Below are positions 60,903-64,000 of a stretch of DNA of 64,000 bases, piece after piece. Source of the DNA: Asanoa iriomotensis (GTDB lineage Bacteria > Actinomycetota > Actinomycetes > Mycobacteriales > Micromonosporaceae). A program made the translations under genes and the position numbers. Below the pieces are notes generated by a model. That model did not search any database. It was not told where the DNA came from and saw nothing but the letters and a program-made list of their open reading frames with translations. The DNA lies in assembly GCF_016862515.1 (NCBI RefSeq), contig NZ_BONC01000008.1, positions 1 through 64,000 on the forward strand, in the 5' to 3' direction. How positions within the stretch are numbered: position 1 is the first letter of the stretch; every line of letters begins with the position of its first letter.

Positions 60903-61637
60903 TCACCAGCTGCTGGTCTCGGTCTCGACGATCGGGGCGAGCGGCGGCGTGCCGCGCAGCGCCTCCAGGAACATGACCACGTGCGCGGCCACCGAGCGGT
61001 GCGACAGGTCGTTGAGCACGTCGTGGTGGGCGCCGCGGACGACCGACAGCCGCACCGCCGGCAACGCCTTGGCCAAACGGCCGAGGGCGGCCCGGTCGGC
61101 GAGCGGGTCGGCGTCGCCGACGAGCAGCAGGTGCGGCACGTCGGCGGTGCTGCCGTAGACGGCGTCGAGCAGATCCGCCGGTACGGCCGCGGCCAGCGCA
61201 CCCGGCCGGACCGACGGGTCGTCGGTGAGCACGCCACGGTGGACCGGACAGTGGGTGCGGGCGTCGAGCTCCTCGTCCCAGTCGAGCACCCGGTGGGTGT
61301 CGTGGCCCGGCAGCCCGGCCAGCACGACCGCGTCCGGCCACCATCGCGCCCAGCGCTGCGGGCGGGCGACGAGCGCACCCAGGGCGACGGCTCCGGTGTC
61401 GGCGCCGACCAGGACCAGCGGCCCGACCCGGTCCGCGATGCCGCTGACAGCGGCGCCCAGGGCGGCGGCGAACTCGCTCGACGGGGCCGACAGCACCCGG
61501 ACGCGGTACGCGTCGGCGGCGAGCCGCGCACCGAACCGGGCGTAGCTGTCCGGCGTCTCGCCCCGGCCGGCGACCACGACGACGGTCCCCCGGGTACGCA
61601 GCCCCGGCGGGGCGGTGAAATCGCGTTCAGACGTCAT
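60903..61637 (-). CDS. Alpha/beta hydrolase with GxDxG nucleophile site
   Basis: 244 aa. VVVVAGRGETPDSYARFGARLA, then VLVGADTGAVALG at the nucleophile elbow where Ser is usual: here Asp, as in haloalkane dehalogenases and epoxide hydrolases. Acid candidate in LLVGDADPLADR and His in VRGAHHDVLND. Hydrolysis of a C-halogen, epoxide or ester is possible. ATG 61637 overlaps the ABC ATPase gene by 11 nt. Confidence 0.75.
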   Translation of the reverse strand: MTSERDFTAPPGLRTRGTVVVVAGRGETPDSYARFGARLAADAYRVRVLSAPSSEFAAALGAAVSGIADRVGPLVLVGADTGAVALGALVARPQRWARWWPDAVVLAGLPGHDTHRVLDWDEELDARTHCPVHRGVLTDDPSVRPGALAAAVPADLLDAVYGSTADVPHLLLVGDADPLADRAALGRLAKALPAVRLSVVRGAHHDVLNDLSHRSVAAHVVMFLEALRGTPPLAPIVETETSSW

Positions 61638-62478
61638 GGCGGATCCCTTCCTCGGTGCGGAGCAGCGCGCGCAGCCTCCGCCGCGAGGCCCGGTCGGCCC
61701 GGGCGGAGCGCAGGGTCGGTGCGGAGCCGACGAGCAGGCGGGTGTACGCATGCCGTGGCGTGTTGACGACGGCGCGGGCCGGACCGTCCTCGACGATCTC
61801 GCCCCGGTAGAGCACGGCGATCCGGTCGGCCACCCCGGCGACCGAGCCGAGGTCGTGCGAGATGAACACGAGCGCGGTCCCGGCGTCGCGCAGCGACGTG
61901 AGGAGCTCGAGCGCCTTCACCCGGTTGGCGGCGTCGAGGGCGCTGACGGGCTCGTCGAGGATGACCACCCGTGGTTCCGTCACCAGGGCCCGGGCGATCG
62001 TCACCCGCTGGCGTTGACCGCCGGACAGCTCGCCCGGCAGCCGCGACAACAGCTCCTCGTCGAGGCGCACCCGGGCGAGGTAGGCCCGCACCCGCTCGAC
62101 GGCCTCCCGGCGCGGCCGGCCCTGGATGAGCAGTGGTTCGGCGAGGGACTCCTCGACGGTCAGGTCGGGGTCGAGGCTGCGCAGTGGGTCCTGGAAGACG
62201 TACTGAACGATGCCGCGTCGGCGCAGCGCCCGCCACTGCCGGGCGCGGAACGCGGTGACCTCCGCCCCCGCGACGGTGATCCGTCCGGCGGACGGGCGGA
62301 CGAGTCCGACGACGGCCCGGGCGAGGGTCGACTTGCCGGAGCCGGTCTCGCCGATGACGCCGACGGTCTCACCGGGCGCGACCGACAGGCTGACCCCGCG
62401 CAGGGCGTGCAGCCGGCCCTGCCGGCGGCGGTAGTGCACGTCGAGGTCGGTGACCGCCAGCACGGGCTCAGGCGACAT
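61627..62478 (-). CDS. Dipeptide/oligopeptide-type ABC transporter ATPase (DppF/OppF-like)
   Basis: 283 aa. Walker A GETGSGKSTLA, Q-loop YVFQDPLRSLDP, signature LSGGQRQRV, Walker B VVILDEPVSAL, H-loop VFISHDL. Start ATG 62478 overlaps the other ATPase gene by 11 nt. Works with it as the motor pair of a peptide/nickel-type importer. Confidence 0.92.
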   Translation of the reverse strand: MSPEPVLAVTDLDVHYRRRQGRLHALRGVSLSVAPGETVGVIGETGSGKSTLARAVVGLVRPSAGRITVAGAEVTAFRARQWRALRRRGIVQYVFQDPLRSLDPDLTVEESLAEPLLIQGRPRREAVERVRAYLARVRLDEELLSRLPGELSGGQRQRVTIARALVTEPRVVILDEPVSALDAANRVKALELLTSLRDAGTALVFISHDLGSVAGVADRIAVLYRGEIVEDGPARAVVNTPRHAYTRLLVGSAPTLRSARADRASRRRLRALLRTEEGIRHDV

Positions 62479-63280
62479 GGGCCAGCTCCCGCACCCGGTC
62501 GAGCCCGTACTGCTCGTGCTCGGCGATGAGCAGCCGCGTGTACGCGTGCCGCGGTTCGTAAAGGATCCGCTCGACCGGCCCCTGCTCGACGGTCTCGCCG
62601 TCGCGCAGGACCAGCACCTCGTCGCAGAGCTGCGCGACGACGGCCAGGTCGTGCGAGACGACGACGAGGGCCAGCCCGGTGCTCTCGCGCAGCTCGGCGA
62701 GCAGGTCGAGGATCTCCGCCTGCACCGTGACGTCGAGCGCGGTGGTCGCCTCGTCCGCGATGAGCACCTGGGGGTCGGCGGCGATCGCGGTGGCGATCAG
62801 CACCCGCTGGAGCATCCCGCCGGAGAGCTCGTGCGGATACTGCTGGTAGACCTGCGCAGGGTCGCGCAGGCGCAGCGCGTCGAGCAGTTCCACCGCCCGG
62901 CGCCGGGCGTCCCGCCGGCTGAGCCCCTTCTTGACCCGCACCACCTCGGCGATCTGGCCGCCGACCTTGAGCGACGGGTTGAGATACGACGCCGGGTCCT
63001 GGAAGACGGCGCTGACGGTCGCCCCGCGCAGCGCGGTCCACTGCCTGCCGGTCAGCCCGGCCACGTCGCGGCCGTCCACCGAGATCGCCCCGCCCGACAC
63101 CGTGAAATGCGGTGGCAGGATGCCCAGCACCGCCCGGCAGGTCAGCGTCTTGCCGCTGCCCGACTCCCCCACGATGCCGACGGCCTGGCCGGCCTCCAGC
63201 GCGAACGAGACACCCTTGACGACGTCCCGGTCGCCGACGCCGTCGTGGATCCGGACGTCGTGCAGTGACAGCAGCGCCAT
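62468..63280 (-). CDS. Dipeptide/oligopeptide-type ABC transporter ATPase (DppD/OppD-like)
   Basis: 270 aa. Walker A GESGSGKTLTCRA, Q-loop AVFQDPASYLNPSLKVG, signature ELSGGMLQRV, Walker B QVLIADEATTALD, H-loop VVVSHDL. ATG 63280 overlaps the permease stop (TGATG). It lacks the long C-terminal peptide-binding tail of some OppD proteins. Confidence 0.92.
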   Translation of the reverse strand: MALLSLHDVRIHDGVGDRDVVKGVSFALEAGQAVGIVGESGSGKTLTCRAVLGILPPHFTVSGGAISVDGRDVAGLTGRQWTALRGATVSAVFQDPASYLNPSLKVGGQIAEVVRVKKGLSRRDARRRAVELLDALRLRDPAQVYQQYPHELSGGMLQRVLIATAIAADPQVLIADEATTALDVTVQAEILDLLAELRESTGLALVVVSHDLAVVAQLCDEVLVLRDGETVEQGPVERILYEPRHAYTRLLIAEHEQYGLDRVRELAHVA

Positions 63281-64000
63281 CACGCCTCCCTTCCCGCGCC
63301 GGACAGGCCAGCGCGCACTGTGCGGGTGTTGAGCAGTGCCCGGCCGGCCTCGCCGGTGACGTCGCGGATGGCGTCGGCGAGCAGGTTGCAGGCCCAGACG
63401 GTGGCCATGATCAGGGCGGTCGGCACCAGCGGCGCCCACGGCTGGAAGCTGAGGTAGCCGAGGTCCGCCGCGAGCACGCCGCCCCAGGTCGGTGCGGGCG
63501 GCTGCACGCCGATGCCGAGGAACGTCAGGCTGGACACCACGACGAAACCGACGCCGGTGGTGTTGGCCAGCGCCACCGCGATCGGCGGCAGCACCTTGAC
63601 CCAGACGTGCCGGCGGATCACCCAGCCGACCGACGCGCCGGCGATGATCGCCGCCTCCACGTACTGCGACCGGGCGACCGACAGCGTCGCGGCCCGGGCG
63701 ACCCGGTAGAACAGCGGCGAGACCATGATGCCGACCACGAACATCGCCTGCGGGATGCCGTTGCCGAGCAGCGCGGTGACGGCGACCGCGAACACCAGGA
63801 ACGGCAGGGCGACGAGGGTGTCGGCCAGGCGCAGCGTCAGCCACTCGAACGGCCGGCCGAGATAGACCGACAGGATCCCGGGGACCACGCCCACCACCAG
63901 CGCGATCAGGGCCACCTGGACGGCACCGAGGATGCTGACCCGGGACCCGTCGAGCAGCCGGCTGAGCACGTCCCGGCCGAGATAGTCGGTGCCGAGCAGG
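63280..64000 (-). CDS. Dipeptide/oligopeptide-type ABC permease (DppC-like), N-terminus cut by window end
   Basis: 240 codons visible. LLGTDYLGRDVLSRLLDGSRVS is the typical start of the conserved DppC part; then membrane segments and the EAA loop (YVEAAIIAGASVGWVIRRHVWVKVLP). The true start lies beyond 64000. The transporter's second permease, binding protein and probably a flavin-dependent monooxygenase would be further right (inference from related operons). Confidence 0.9.
   Translation of the reverse strand, partial: LLGTDYLGRDVLSRLLDGSRVSILGAVQVALIALVVGVVPGILSVYLGRPFEWLTLRLADTLVALPFLVFAVAVTALLGNGIPQAMFVVGIMVSPLFYRVARAATLSVARSQYVEAAIIAGASVGWVIRRHVWVKVLPPIAVALANTTGVGFVVVSSLTFLGIGVQPPAPTWGGVLAADLGYLSFQPWAPLVPTALIMATVWACNLLADAIRDVTGEAGRALLNTRTVRAGLSGAGREA

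Overview
The window is about 71% G+C with strong G/C preference at third codon positions, many GTG starts and dense operons with 1-4 nt overlaps. Together with the gene content (DosR/DevR-type regulator with Acg nitroreductases, a RamB-type regulator beside aceA/aceB, a SAV2177-type methyltransferase, an MmyB-type regulator) this points to a mycelial high-G+C actinomycete. Micromonosporaceae is my guess; the family is inferred. I see no rRNA, tRNA, CRISPR array, insertion sequence or phage gene.

Layout. 1-7000: a dormancy/hypoxia-type block made of the start of a DevR/DosR-like response regulator, two Acg-type nitroreductases, a tandem universal stress protein, a DoxX membrane protein and a membrane GGDEF-EAL protein. 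Several 14-bp DosR-box-like motifs sit in two of its divergent intergenic regions. 7000-8640: a RecQ helicase. 8650-13070: a RamB-like regulator divergent from isocitrate lyase and malate synthase (glyoxylate shunt). 13130-17160: a small membrane protein, a CadD-like transporter, an aldo/keto reductase, a 2H phosphoesterase and a GAF-SpoIIE phosphatase-HATPase protein. 17219-24871: secreted enzymes (ThuA-sugar dehydrogenase with PKD and two discoidin domains; a double-headed SGNH esterase) around an SDR that has lost its catalytic lysine.

24920-38150: a 13-gene minus-strand catabolic gene set headed by an IclR regulator, with a divergent RraA-family gene. It encodes a TctABC-type carboxylate transporter, LDH2-type and D-2-hydroxyacid dehydrogenases, a GarR-like dehydrogenase, a PhyH dioxygenase, an amidohydrolase, a TIM-barrel isomerase, a possible aldolase-VOC fusion, a UGSC-like redox protein and a NifU-like protein. 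Its substrate is unknown; this is the best candidate for an undescribed pathway.

38143-49930: mixed accessory genes: SAM methyltransferase, 4-TM protein, VOC protein, a barstar-domain protein with an internal duplication, DUF1275 and DUF1996 proteins, an MFS pump, a GH5 cellulase and a GH15 glucoamylase/trehalase-like enzyme. A 46-bp dispersed repeat occurs in inverted orientation near both ends of this region, one copy inside a VOC gene remnant.

50014-55480: a TPP-riboswitch-controlled thiamine operon (cytX-thiE-thiO-thiS-thiG-tenI-like-thiD). 55555-59849: an alpha/beta hydrolase, a CRP-domain/TrxR-like flavoprotein lacking CxxC, and an MmyB-type regulator divergent from an SDR. 59861-64000: a minus-strand operon, cut by the window end, with a dipeptide-type ABC transporter, an alpha/beta hydrolase and two flavin/FMN reductases.
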